A stretch of DNA of 32,613 bases from Planctomycetota bacterium. Its GTDB lineage: Bacteria; Planctomycetota; UBA1135; JAKEFM01. Location of the stretch: NCBI GenBank assembly GCA_022616055.1, contig JAKEFM010000112.1, positions 1 through 32,613 of the forward strand, given 5' to 3'. The notes below the pieces were generated by a model, which was given only the letters and a program-made list of their open reading frames with translations, ran no database searches and was not told the origin of the DNA. A program made the position numbers and the translations under genes. This document shows positions 1 to 7,803 of the stretch, one piece after another; position 1 is the stretch's first letter, and the number at the start of each line of letters is the position of its first letter.

Positions 1-344
1 ACCGGGTAGGCCGAGGGGGCGATCCCCTTCGTCCTCGCGAGGAAGGAGAGCGCCGCGTGGCGGCGGAAGCCGCTGACGAGGGTGAAGAGGTCCCCCTTCC
101 TGCGGACGGTGAGGGGGTGGATCAGGCCCTGCGCGTCGATCGAGGAGGCGAGCTCCTTGATCCGGGCGTCGGGCTTGAGGGTCCTGCGAAACCGGAACGG
201 GCTCCCCTCGGCGTCGACCTGCGCGAGGGGGACCGTCCAGGTTTCGAGCCCCGCGTCCGTGTCGGGCGCGGGCCTCGGGCCGAGCCCCGCGGGCGGGGCC
301 GGTCCGTTCGTGGGGGCCTTCGTCGCCTCCATGACCTCGGTCAT
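1..344 (-). CDS. ParB/Srx-like N-terminal domain protein, 5' part only
   Basis: The first 114 codons of a minus-strand gene that runs off the left edge. After a Pro/Ala-rich leader of about 30 residues comes a ParB-type nucleotide-binding domain: a beta strand ending in PFRFRRTLKPD, a helix with IKELASSIDAQGLIHPL, a strand TVRRKGDLFTLVSG and the signature GFRRHAAL, equivalent to the GERRxxA box of ParB/Spo0J proteins. This domain binds CTP in chromosomal ParB and occurs in many plasmid and phage regulators, so the cellular role cannot be fixed without the DNA-binding half. The start at 344 is preceded by GGGGAG eight bases upstream; an in-frame ATG at 332 is the alternative. It is transcribed away from the ECF operon to its right. 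Confidence 0.85.
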   Translation of the reverse strand, partial: MTEVMEATKAPTNGPAPPAGLGPRPAPDTDAGLETWTVPLAQVDAEGSPFRFRRTLKPDARIKELASSIDAQGLIHPLTVRRKGDLFTLVSGFRRHAALSFLARTKGIAPSAYP

Positions 345-607
345 CTGCGTCACTCCCCGGGGCCTCTCGGCCCCGAAAGTGCCTCCCCGCCGGGGCGGAC
401 GCCGCCTCGGCTTCGGCGGACGGCCCGGCCCACGTGGGGGAGGATCCGTAGTTTCCTTCCCCGGCTCGTGGAGCCGGCGCGGTCCTCGGCCGGCCCTTGA
501 TCCAGGGCCCGGCCGGACGGACGGCCGCCCGCACCCCGCCCGCGGAGCCCCGGCCCCCGGCGGGGAGGCGTAGCCTCGATGGGGGCCGCCCCTCGAGAGC
601 GGTCCCC
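345..607. other. Intergenic region between divergent ParB-like and sigma genes
   Basis: GC-rich spacer between a minus-strand and a plus-strand gene. It must hold promoters for both directions, but I see no clear -35/-10 pair. Open frames crossing it are compositional and match nothing I recognise. Confidence 0.5.
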
Positions 608-705
608 CTATCTATGGAGACAATCGAGGGGGCAAGATCGGCGAAGGTTTTTTTTCTTCGCCGATTCGGGCGGCTCGATTGTCTCCTCATATAGAGGGAC
701 AATCG
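608..705 (+). promoter_or_regulatory. Three-element inverted repeat with nested hairpin at the sigma factor start
   Basis: The octamer GACAATCG occurs at 619-626 and again at 698-705, with its exact reverse complement CGATTGTC between them at 676-683. The first and second elements sit inside a 13-bp perfect stem (616-628 with 674-686), which encloses a second perfect 10-bp stem (637-646 with 656-665) around a loop of G and eight T. The second and third elements can instead pair with each other; the third covers part of the Shine-Dalgarno-like GAGGGA (694-699) and the first base of the GTG start at 705. The two pairings exclude each other, as in an attenuator. A tandem operator bound by a dimeric regulator would give the same symmetry. 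The repeat is read directly; either role is inference. Confidence 0.6.
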
Positions 706-1304
706 TGCGCGGAGGCAACGGCACCATCGCGGCGAGCCCGATCGAGGTCCTCGAGAGATTCGTCGAGGCGGGATGGCCGGCCCTCGTCCGGGCGGCGCAG
801 CGCGCCCTTCCGCTCCACGACGCCGAGGACGCCGTGCAGGAGGCCTCCTTCAAGGCGGCCGCGACCTACCTCACCCTCAGGGACCCCGACAGCCTGCGCG
901 TCTGGTTCGGCCACATCCTCGAGAACGAGTGCCGCAACCGGATCAAACGGAAGGCTGGGGAGGCGGATCGGCTCGTGCCGCTCCCGGAGAGATCGGCCGA
1001 CGACCCTGAGCTTCTCGAGGCGGAAGATGAAGAGCCGGAAGAAGGAGAGTCGGGCCTCGTGGTCAGCGAGGGCGAGGGAACCTACGGGAACGAGGAACTC
1101 TCCATCTTCATCCGGAGCGAGGTCGAGAGGCTCCCCGACCAACTCCGGGCGGCGGTCGAGGGGGTGTGGCTGGAGTGCCGATCGACCGCGGCGTTCGCGC
1201 GGGAAGCGGGGATCCCGGCCCGGACGCTGGGGTACAGGCTCGACCGTGCGTTCGAGTTGCTGCGGCTTCGGCTGGCTCGGCTGATGAGGGGGCTCGAACG
1301 ATGA
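705..1304 (+). CDS. ECF-family RNA polymerase sigma factor
   Basis: A 199-residue sigma-70-like factor of the extracytoplasmic-function type. Region 2 covers roughly residues 10-80 and contains DAEDAVQEASFKAA and a WFGHILENECRNRIKRK helix, typical of -10 recognition. A strongly acidic linker (residues about 95-130, rich in Glu/Asp) leads to region 4, with LPDQLRAAVEGVWLE and a helix-turn-helix around AFAREAGIPARTLGYRL. The linker is longer than usual. I chose the GTG at 705 because GAGGGA lies five bases upstream and because codons before it translate the palindromic leader into sequence unlike any sigma factor. The stop overlaps the next gene's start (ATGA), so the two are translationally coupled. 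The downstream anti-sigma-like protein is its likely partner. Confidence 0.9.
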   Translation: MRGGNGTIAASPIEVLERFVEAGWPALVRAAQRALPLHDAEDAVQEASFKAAATYLTLRDPDSLRVWFGHILENECRNRIKRKAGEADRLVPLPERSADDPELLEAEDEEPEEGESGLVVSEGEGTYGNEELSIFIRSEVERLPDQLRAAVEGVWLECRSTAAFAREAGIPARTLGYRLDRAFELLRLRLARLMRGLER

Positions 1305-3823
1305 ACTGCGAAGAGATGAACCTCGTCCTGGTCGAGGCGACCGCCGATGGCACCGAGCCCGGCGCCGAGGCGAAGGCCCACCTCGAGGGGTGCGCGGCCT
1401 GCCGGGAGAAGGCGGAGGACATGCGGCGGTTCGTCGCGGTCCTGCGCCTGGCCGGACGGCAGGAGCGGGAGCGCTCCGAGCGGAAGAAGAGGGAGACGCT
1501 CGCGAGGATGAGAGAGGAGTTCGCCCGGCAGGATCGGGAGGCGGTGGGGGAGGTGGACGAGGGTCCGCGGGCCGGACCCTCCGCTCCCGTCGCTCGGCGA
1601 CGCCGGATCCGGCCGCTGGTGGTCGCCGCCCCCTTCGCGGCCGCGGCCGGGCTCTACCTCGCCCTGACCCTCGCCCGGGAGCCGAGGTTCGTCCCCCCGA
1701 CGAGGGAGGAGGCCGCGAAGGGCTGGGTCGAGGTCGCGTCCGGGAACGGGAGGAGGTGGTTCCCCCTCGCCCACGCGACGGTGTGGGGCGAGCCGGGGGC
1801 CGCGTTTCGCGTCCGGGTCTGGGAGTCGGAGGCCGCCTTCGAGGCGGGCGAGGACATGCGCGTCAGGGAATGGGCGGTGGCGGCGGGGCTCCTCGCGGTG
1901 GGCTGGCCGATCGTGGAGGTCCACGTGAAGGAGGGCACGGCCCTCCTCGACAACGCCTCGGGCCGGGTCCCGGTCGGACCCGGGGCGCGGGCGTTCGCGG
2001 CCCCGTCCTGGATCCCCCTCGTGAAGGAGGCGGGCGAGGCGAGCCCTCGACTCGCGGCGGTCGAGGGGATCGTCGAAGGGGTCGCGGGCGCGGTCGCCGT
2101 CGAGGCCTACGACCTCGAGGATCGCTTTCCCGGGGAGGACTGGAAGCCGGTCCGGCGGGTTCCGGTCGACGAGTACTCGCAGTTCTCCCTCCCCCTCCTG
2201 TGCGGCCGTGCCTACCTGATCGTGCCTAGGGCGGGGGAGGAGTCCGTGTGGCCCGACCGCGTCGCGCTCGTCGTCGCCGGCGAGGATCCGAATCCCGGGG
2301 GGAGCGAGCCGAACGGCCGGGCCGTGGTCCCCCTCGACGTCGGGGTCGCCACGCACCGCGTCGAGGCGGGGGGCTCCGTGCGGACCACCCTCGCGCTGCG
2401 GCGGGCCGGGATCGTCGAGGGCACGGTCCGCGACGGCGCGGGCAAGCCCTTCCCCGGCGCGAAGGTCCGGATCCGCGCGAGGGGCACGTCGGGCCTGCTC
2501 TTCGGCCGGGAGGTGGAGACGGGGCCCGACGGCTCCTTCCGCGCGCCGGGGATCTCGGGCCGATTCAGGGCCGAGGCGACGGGCGAGGGAGGCCTGCGCG
2601 CGCGGGCGGAAGGGAGCGTCGAGGCGGGCGCGACGGCGACGCTGGAATTCACTCTCGCTCCCCTCGGGCCGGTCGTGGGGCTCGTCGTCGACACGGAAGG
2701 GAGGCCGCTCGAGGGGGCGAAGGTCTGGGCCAAGACCACGCGCGAGTGGGAGGCGGGACCCTGGGACGACCGGACCGGCGACCCATCCGGTCCCTTCCAG
2801 GTCACGGCCGGGGACGGCTCCTTCCGGATCGACTCGGGCCTGGAGCCCGAGCCCTCCCGGCTCTTCGCGGAGGCGGGCCCGAGCCGTGGAGGCTGGTCGG
2901 ATGTCCTCGACCCGCGCGGGGGCAAGAGCGGCATCCGGATCGCCATGCGGGGGACGCTCTCGATCGAGGGGTCGGTCGGGGACGAGGAGGGCCGCCCGCT
3001 CGCGGCGAACCTGGACCTGAAGGACCCGGTCTCGGGCCGGATCGTGCGGTCGTGGGAATCGCCGGAGGCGAGCGGCCGATTCGCGTTCCGGCACCTCGAG
3101 CCGGGGAGGTACGTCCTCGAGGCCTGGGCGCCCGGCTGCCGCCTCGCGCGCCGCGAGATCGCGCTCGCCTCGACTTCCGAGGGGGCGGACTTCCTCCTCT
3201 CTCGGGAGACCCGCGCCGTGCGCGTGAAGTTCCGGCGACCGGACGGGGAATCGCTCCTCGCCCCGGAGGCGGCGATGCCCTCGGCGGAGGACTGGGCGCG
3301 CGTCCGCGCCGGCCTCGACGTCCGGGCGGTCTTCCTGAAGTCCGATCCCCGGGCGGCCGAGGGCCCGGTCCCTCGAGAGGAGATGCTCGGGAGCTGGCAG
3401 CGGAGCGGGGACCCCGGGCACCTGGAGATCCCGTTCCCGGCTGGGACCGACCGCGCCTGGCTCGTCCTCCAGGTCTGCGGAAGGGTCGAGGAGGCCCGAG
3501 AGGTTCGTGCGGGGGACGAGGTGCTCTTCCGCGTGGACCTTCCCGCCGCGGCCATGGAAGTCGGGGGCTTGCGCGTCCTCGGCCAGGACGCGGAGACCGG
3601 CGAGGCGGTCCCCCTCCTCTCGGTCGAGGCGCTCCACGACGGCCGGGGCATCCCCTGGACGCTCCACCCCTTCCGCGGCGAGGCGTTCGGTCCGCTCCGG
3701 GCCGGGGAGTACGAGGTCGAGGTCGGGGCCGACGGATACCAGACGAAGAGGATGGGCCGGGTCCGGATCGAGCCCGGCGAGGCCGCCGGCCCCTTCACGG
3801 TCGCCCTTCGCCGCGAGCGGTAG
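1301..3823 (+). CDS. Anti-sigma-like membrane protein with zinc-finger, FecR-like and carboxypeptidase-regulatory repeats
   Basis: An 840-residue protein, probably the membrane partner of the sigma factor it overlaps by four bases. Near the N-terminus is H27-x3-C31-x2-C34, the zf-HC2 pattern of zinc-binding anti-sigma domains. A Lys/Glu-rich helix follows, then one membrane span at about residues 104-125 (from PLVVAAPFAAAAGLYLALTLA). Outside the membrane comes a FecR-like stretch ending near VHVKEGTALLDNASG, then at least three carboxypeptidase-regulatory-like beta-sandwich repeats, each built as G-x-V-x-D-x2-G-x-P-x2-G-A-x-V followed by a G-D/P-G-S/R-F turn (about residues 365-640), and a less regular tail. 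This predicts cytoplasmic sequestration of sigma coupled to a surface sensor. Family roles are established; signal and regulon are unknown. Confidence 0.85.
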   Translation: MNCEEMNLVLVEATADGTEPGAEAKAHLEGCAACREKAEDMRRFVAVLRLAGRQERERSERKKRETLARMREEFARQDREAVGEVDEGPRAGPSAPVARRRRIRPLVVAAPFAAAAGLYLALTLAREPRFVPPTREEAAKGWVEVASGNGRRWFPLAHATVWGEPGAAFRVRVWESEAAFEAGEDMRVREWAVAAGLLAVGWPIVEVHVKEGTALLDNASGRVPVGPGARAFAAPSWIPLVKEAGEASPRLAAVEGIVEGVAGAVAVEAYDLEDRFPGEDWKPVRRVPVDEYSQFSLPLLCGRAYLIVPRAGEESVWPDRVALVVAGEDPNPGGSEPNGRAVVPLDVGVATHRVEAGGSVRTTLALRRAGIVEGTVRDGAGKPFPGAKVRIRARGTSGLLFGREVETGPDGSFRAPGISGRFRAEATGEGGLRARAEGSVEAGATATLEFTLAPLGPVVGLVVDTEGRPLEGAKVWAKTTREWEAGPWDDRTGDPSGPFQVTAGDGSFRIDSGLEPEPSRLFAEAGPSRGGWSDVLDPRGGKSGIRIAMRGTLSIEGSVGDEEGRPLAANLDLKDPVSGRIVRSWESPEASGRFAFRHLEPGRYVLEAWAPGCRLARREIALASTSEGADFLLSRETRAVRVKFRRPDGESLLAPEAAMPSAEDWARVRAGLDVRAVFLKSDPRAAEGPVPREEMLGSWQRSGDPGHLEIPFPAGTDRAWLVLQVCGRVEEAREVRAGDEVLFRVDLPAAAMEVGGLRVLGQDAETGEAVPLLSVEALHDGRGIPWTLHPFRGEAFGPLRAGEYEVEVGADGYQTKRMGRVRIEPGEAAGPFTVALRRER

Positions 3824-3850
3824 GCGCCCGCGGCTCCGAGAGGAGAACCC

Positions 3851-4048
3851 ATGAGACGAGCGAAGGACCTCTATCCCCCTGGAACGCCCGCCCCCTCGTC
3901 GGGGCAGTTCGAGATCGTCCGCCGCGGCCGGCGCACGGGCGTCGAGCGGACCGTCGTGCGCGGCGAGCCGCTCCCGCCCACGCCCAGGCGCCGCGACCGC
4001 TACCGCGTCTCCGACCGGACGAGGAACCAGGCAGGTCGCCGGGACTGA
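3851..4048 (+). CDS. Small YjzC-like protein
   Basis: A 65-residue basic protein. The core APSSGQFEIV, RTGVERTVVRGEPLPPTP and a closing YRVSDRTRN match the pattern of small YjzC-like proteins as I remember it: a proline-glycine start, a GQYE strand, and a final turn with PPTP before a short aromatic-basic strand. The molecular function of the family is not known to me. The start has AGGAG in a good position (AGAGGAGAACCC then ATG). It lies 27 bases after the anti-sigma-like gene on the same strand, so it is probably the third gene of that operon. No signal peptide or membrane segment is visible. Confidence 0.75.
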   Translation: MRRAKDLYPPGTPAPSSGQFEIVRRGRRTGVERTVVRGEPLPPTPRRRDRYRVSDRTRNQAGRRD

Positions 4049-4528
4049 TTCGGTCTGCCCCGTAACGAGCTGCGGGCGCCCGTCCTCCGGTTCGCGGGTC
4101 CTCGCGCGCCCGGGCCGTCTGGTCGGCTGGCCCGCCTGATCGCGCGCCCTCGCCGAATCTGGAGGAGGGGCGACTCTTCCACCGAGCGCAGGGGAGGCTC
4201 CTCCCCGTTACCGCGCCCATCCCTTCCGCGGGACCCCTTTCCGCGCCTGCGCTGGGTTTCCCGACTCTCCGGCCGCCATGGCCGGTCCCCTCCTGCTCTC
4301 ACCCGGAGCCGTTGCGCGGCTCGCCGGCGGATTCCATGATTCCGCCGTATGGGGATCTCTCTGGCCGTCCCGGCGGAGACGGGAACGATGCCCGGTCGCC
4401 TCCGCGGACCGTGGAGCCCCTCGCCCGATCAGGGGCGTGGGAGTTCGCCGGAACTCGCCGGCGCCTCCCTCGTCCGCGAGGAGATCATGGGAGGCGAAGG
4501 CCGCCTCGGCCCCCTTCGTCTGGGAGTC
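4049..4528. other. Gene-poor stretch before the integrase remnant
   Basis: About 480 bases without a convincing gene on either strand. Open frames are present but are arginine- and proline-rich products of the base composition, without recognisable motifs or ribosome sites. It may include the decayed promoter and 5' end of the integrase gene. Confidence 0.5.
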
Positions 4529-5500
4529 GTGCGTCCCGTCCGGCTCGGCGACCGGGGGAGCGCGGCGATGCGCCTGCGTCCCTCGACCCCGCGCACGGAG
4601 GACTCCTACCTCCCCTGGATAGGGGGGTCCTACCCGTTCCACGGCCGCCGCGACCCCGCGCATCTCGGGGCCGGACAGGTGAGCGCGTTCCTCACCTCGC
4701 TCGCGACGCGCGGGGGCGTCTCGGCCTCGACCCAGAATCAGGCCCTCGCGGCGCTCCTCTTCCCGTATCGAGAGGTTCTGGGCCGGGAACTGCCGTGGCT
4801 CGACCACCTGGGCCGGGAACGGAGGGCTGCGCGGCTGCCCGTGGTTCTTTCCCGGGAGGAAGTGCGGGCCCTCCTCTCGGAGAGGGGAGAGTTCCTCGGT
4901 TGATGGCGACGCTCCTCTACGGATCGGGGCTGCGCTCCCTCGAGCGCTGCCGCCTGCGCGTCAAGGACGTCGACTTCGGCCGCAACCAGATCACGGTCCG
5001 TCGCGGGAAGGGCGACGAGGATCGGGTGACGATGTTGCCCCGCGCCGTCCGCGGCGATCTCGCCGCAGACCTCCGCCAGGTGCGAGGGCACCACCATCGC
5101 GACGTGACGCAAGGCGCCGGGTGGGTCGAGCTTCCCGGCGCCCTCGACCGCATACTCCCCTCGGCGGGCCGCGACTGGGCCTGGCAGTGGGTCTTCCCCG
5201 CGACGCGCACCTACGTCGATCCCGAGACCGGCCAGCGTCGGTGCCACCACCTTCACGAATCGGTCGTCCACCACGCGGTGCGCCGGACCATCCTCAGCGC
5301 GGGCACATCGAGGAGGGCCACCTGCCACACCTTCCGGCACTCCTTCGCAACCCACCCGCTCGAAGTCGGGAGCGACATCCGGACGGTCCAGGATCTCCTC
5401 GGCCACGAGGACCTGGCGACGACGATGATCTCCACCTCCAACCGCGGCCCCGGGGGGCCTCCGCAGCCCGGCGGACCGCCTTTCCGGGGAGGGGCCGTGA
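4529..5500 (+). pseudogene. intI: Integron integrase (tyrosine recombinase) pseudogene
   Basis: Translated pieces match the integron-integrase family: [15 protein letters not shown] and [22 protein letters not shown] in one frame (to about 4887), then [49 protein letters not shown] and [11 protein letters not shown] in the next, and RSPADRL back in the first frame before the stop at 5498-5500. The IntI-specific insert before the HLHES box separates it from XerC/D. The frame changes near 4885-4893 and near 5458. The catalytic Arg (GLR), His-x-x-Arg (HTFRH) and LLGHED boxes survive, but the nucleophile tyrosine of the usual MIYTH box is serine (TCC at 5431-5433), with about two codons missing just after it. 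Even with both frames restored it should be inactive. The 5' end is poorly defined. Confidence 0.9.
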
Positions 5501-5737
5501 GGGGCGGCCGGAGACTGGCGGCACCTCGTCCCGGCCCCCTCGCGTCGGCCAGCATCCCGCCCGCCATGTCTGCGAAGGCAGGTCTGCCTATTGCGGCGGA
5601 CGTGGAGCCCGGCCGGGCCGCAATCCCCTGCCGCGGTAAGGGTTTGGTCGCGCCTGCCGGCGGAGGTGAGGGGGTTAGGCAGTTCGCGGGCGCTGCGTTC
5701 GGAGGTCGAACGATGGTCTGTCCAATACACGTTAGAT
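5501..5737 (+). other. Candidate attI region and first cassette boundary
   Basis: The 237 bases between the integrase remnant and the first cassette contain two core sites matching GTTRRRY: GTTAGGC at 5674-5680 and GTTAGAT at 5731-5737. The second lies 21 bases before the first cassette's ATG, as expected for a cassette insertion point, so attI probably ends there. The first may be an integrase-binding box of attI or the remnant of a lost cassette. No R''-like partner with a stem is visible upstream of either, which favours attI over attC. Any cassette promoter cannot be recognised by eye. Confidence 0.45.
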
Positions 5738-5758
5738 GGCCCGCGTGACGAAAGGAAC

Positions 5759-7681
5759 ATGTCGAGCGCCGCACTTGCCAGCCTAGCGATCCTCAAAGTT
5801 AACTGGGATCGGCTCGGGCGCGATTACATCGAGAACTTCGTCCCATTCGTCGCAGAGGCCCTCCGGCTCCAGACCGAAGACGTGGTCTCCCTTCCTGTCC
5901 TACAACAAGCCGTACGAGCACGGTTCGCATTGGACCTACCTCTCAACCCGATCCGGCAGGTCCTGCAGCGGTGCGCGAAGCACGGCTTCGTAGAGAAGCA
6001 ATCTGGAGTCTTCTATCGCGATCCACAACAGCTCCAAGACCTCAACTTCTCCGAGGTCCGACAGGTTGTCCTTTCTCTTCATGAGCGGCTTCTATCCCAG
6101 CTGCGTGAGTTCGTAAAATCAGAACGTGGGATCGACTGGAGCGAAGAGCAGGCCGCGGCCGCAATCCATTCCTTTCTGGTCAATCAGAGTCTCAAGTTCC
6201 TCTATGCCCAAGCGGAGCGGACCCCCCTCGACTTCGCACAGGTCCCGCAGGACGCAGCATATTTGGTGGCCTTGTTTCTGATGTCGTCGCGTGACACTCA
6301 GCCGACCCTCATCGACGATTTCGCCGTGTTAGTCAAGGGACACCTCTTGGCGAATGCCATTTACCTACCCGACCCAGGGAAAGTAGGTCAGCGGTTTCGA
6401 GACACATCCGTGTTCTTGGACACAAGTGTGATTGTTGATGCGGCTGGCTTTGCTGGTCCTGAGCGCCATGCTCCCTGTGGAGAACTGCTGCAGTTGCTTC
6501 GCGAATACGGCGCGTCCCTGCATTGCTTCGAGTTCACGATGAACGAAGTGCGAAGGATTCTGGACGCGTGTGCAGCAAGACTTCGGACGGGCCACCTGCG
6601 TGACGCATACGGCCCCACGATTGAATGGTTCATAGAGAGCGGACGAACATCCAGTGATATTGAGCTTATGATCGCCCGCCTGCCTGAAAGGCTCCGCTCT
6701 CTCGGGATAACGGTCGATGAGGGGCCGCCGCGCGACCGCGAATTCGAATTTCAGGTTGACGAGGAGGGTTTTGAAAAAGCTCTCGAGGGAGGTATTGGAT
6801 ACAAGAATCCGAAAGCCCGGGTGCACGATGTGGATGCTGTTTCGTTGATCGCGAAACTTCGGCGAGGCCGACACTCCTTCGATGTTGAAAGTTGCCGGGC
6901 GGTGTTCGTGACGACGAACTATGAGCTGGCGAGTATCGCGCGACGATTCTTTCAGGCCGACGCTCCCGAGGGGGCTGTAGCCCTTTGCATTACAGACTAC
7001 TCCCTGGGAAACCTGCTGTGGCTAAAAAATCCGACGCGCGCGCCCGAGCTCCCACACAAACTGCTGATCGCCGATGCATTCGCTGCCTTGCAGCCTCCCG
7101 ACGCCCTCTGGAAACTATACCTGGCTGAAATCGCTCGTCTTCAGGAGCGGGGAGACATCACGACGGACGAATACTTTGCACTTCGCCACGGCCTTACGGC
7201 CAAACGGGCTCTAATGGAACTGACGGGTGGACTTCCCGCGGTGTTCACGGAGGGCACGGTCGCGCAGGTCTTGAAGGTAGCCAAGGAGCACCTGCGGGCC
7301 GATCTCCAGGAACAGCTCGGGAAGGAACGCCAAAAGCGAGAGACGGCTGAGAACATTGCATCCGGGATGGAGCTCCGCGATGGAGCTCGGCATCAGCGCC
7401 TTATCGAACGCGCAGGTCGACTCGCTAGGATTTCAACCCACGGGATCTGCGGAGGCCTCCTCCTTGTCTTGACGGTCGGGGCTCTCCTGACCTTTCCATG
7501 GGGACTGCCCGGAGTGACGGACGCCTGGTATAGGTACGGAACTACGGGCGCCCTGATCGTATTCTTTGTCTATACGATCGCAAACATCGTCTGGGGGACG
7601 TCGGTTGCTGCTGTAGGCAAGAGAATTGAGAATCGGTTGTCGGGCATCTTCCATACGTGGCTCACACGAATAAGCGAGTAG
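5759..7681 (+). CDS. PIN-domain protein with winged-helix-like N-terminus and two C-terminal membrane segments (cassette 1)
   Basis: A 640-residue protein. Residues about 45-90 look like a winged helix (LPVLQQAVRARF to KHGFVEKQSGVFYRD). The centre is a PIN-type nuclease fold: VFLDTSVIVDAA with D221, a helix with E263 (MNEVRRIL), D357/D359 in HDVDAVSLIAKL, and the closing strand VFVTTNYELA (382-390). PIN domains are metal-dependent RNases, often toxins. Near the C-terminus a charged helix (about 525-550) leads to two membrane spans at about 562-585 and 595-617, so the nuclease is probably anchored to the inner membrane. No antitoxin gene is adjacent. The ATG at 5759 has AAAGGA only two bases upstream, which is tight, but residues before it do not look coding. 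A defence role is inferred from domain and cassette context. Confidence 0.8.
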   Translation: MSSAALASLAILKVNWDRLGRDYIENFVPFVAEALRLQTEDVVSLPVLQQAVRARFALDLPLNPIRQVLQRCAKHGFVEKQSGVFYRDPQQLQDLNFSEVRQVVLSLHERLLSQLREFVKSERGIDWSEEQAAAAIHSFLVNQSLKFLYAQAERTPLDFAQVPQDAAYLVALFLMSSRDTQPTLIDDFAVLVKGHLLANAIYLPDPGKVGQRFRDTSVFLDTSVIVDAAGFAGPERHAPCGELLQLLREYGASLHCFEFTMNEVRRILDACAARLRTGHLRDAYGPTIEWFIESGRTSSDIELMIARLPERLRSLGITVDEGPPRDREFEFQVDEEGFEKALEGGIGYKNPKARVHDVDAVSLIAKLRRGRHSFDVESCRAVFVTTNYELASIARRFFQADAPEGAVALCITDYSLGNLLWLKNPTRAPELPHKLLIADAFAALQPPDALWKLYLAEIARLQERGDITTDEYFALRHGLTAKRALMELTGGLPAVFTEGTVAQVLKVAKEHLRADLQEQLGKERQKRETAENIASGMELRDGARHQRLIERAGRLARISTHGICGGLLLVLTVGALLTFPWGLPGVTDAWYRYGTTGALIVFFVYTIANIVWGTSVAAVGKRIENRLSGIFHTWLTRISE

Positions 7682-7684
7682 GCC

Positions 7685-7780
7685 GTCTAACAGGCGGCTC
7701 CAGCCGACGGCCGGCCCACCAGCGAGACCCGGGCCCTCCGAGTGATCTCCCGGCCGCGGCTGAGCCGCAATCCGTTAGGC
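7685..7780 (+). repeat. attC site 1 (ends cassette 1)
   Basis: R'' GTCTAAC (7685-7691) and R' GTTAGGC (7774-7780) bracket a 19-bp perfect stem: 7694-7714 pairs with 7750-7768, leaving two unpaired bases on the left arm (C7701 and A7707). On the bottom strand these are G and T, the extrahelical bases known to set strand choice by the integrase. It begins three bases after the stop of the PIN-domain gene. This is the best site in the array. Confidence 0.92.
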
Positions 7781-7803
7781 AGCCAAAGCCGCACTCGGGG
7801 CGC

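Noticed and set aside
1082-3667. 861-codon minus-strand open frame opposite the anti-sigma-like gene
   Set aside because: Arg/Pro/Asp-rich composition without motifs; the plus strand has clear domains and a coupled start.
4312-5748. A single 478-residue integrase
   Set aside because: The open frame holds only the C-terminal half of the integrase; its first 190 codons are out of frame with the conserved N-terminal half, and the catalytic tyrosine is missing.
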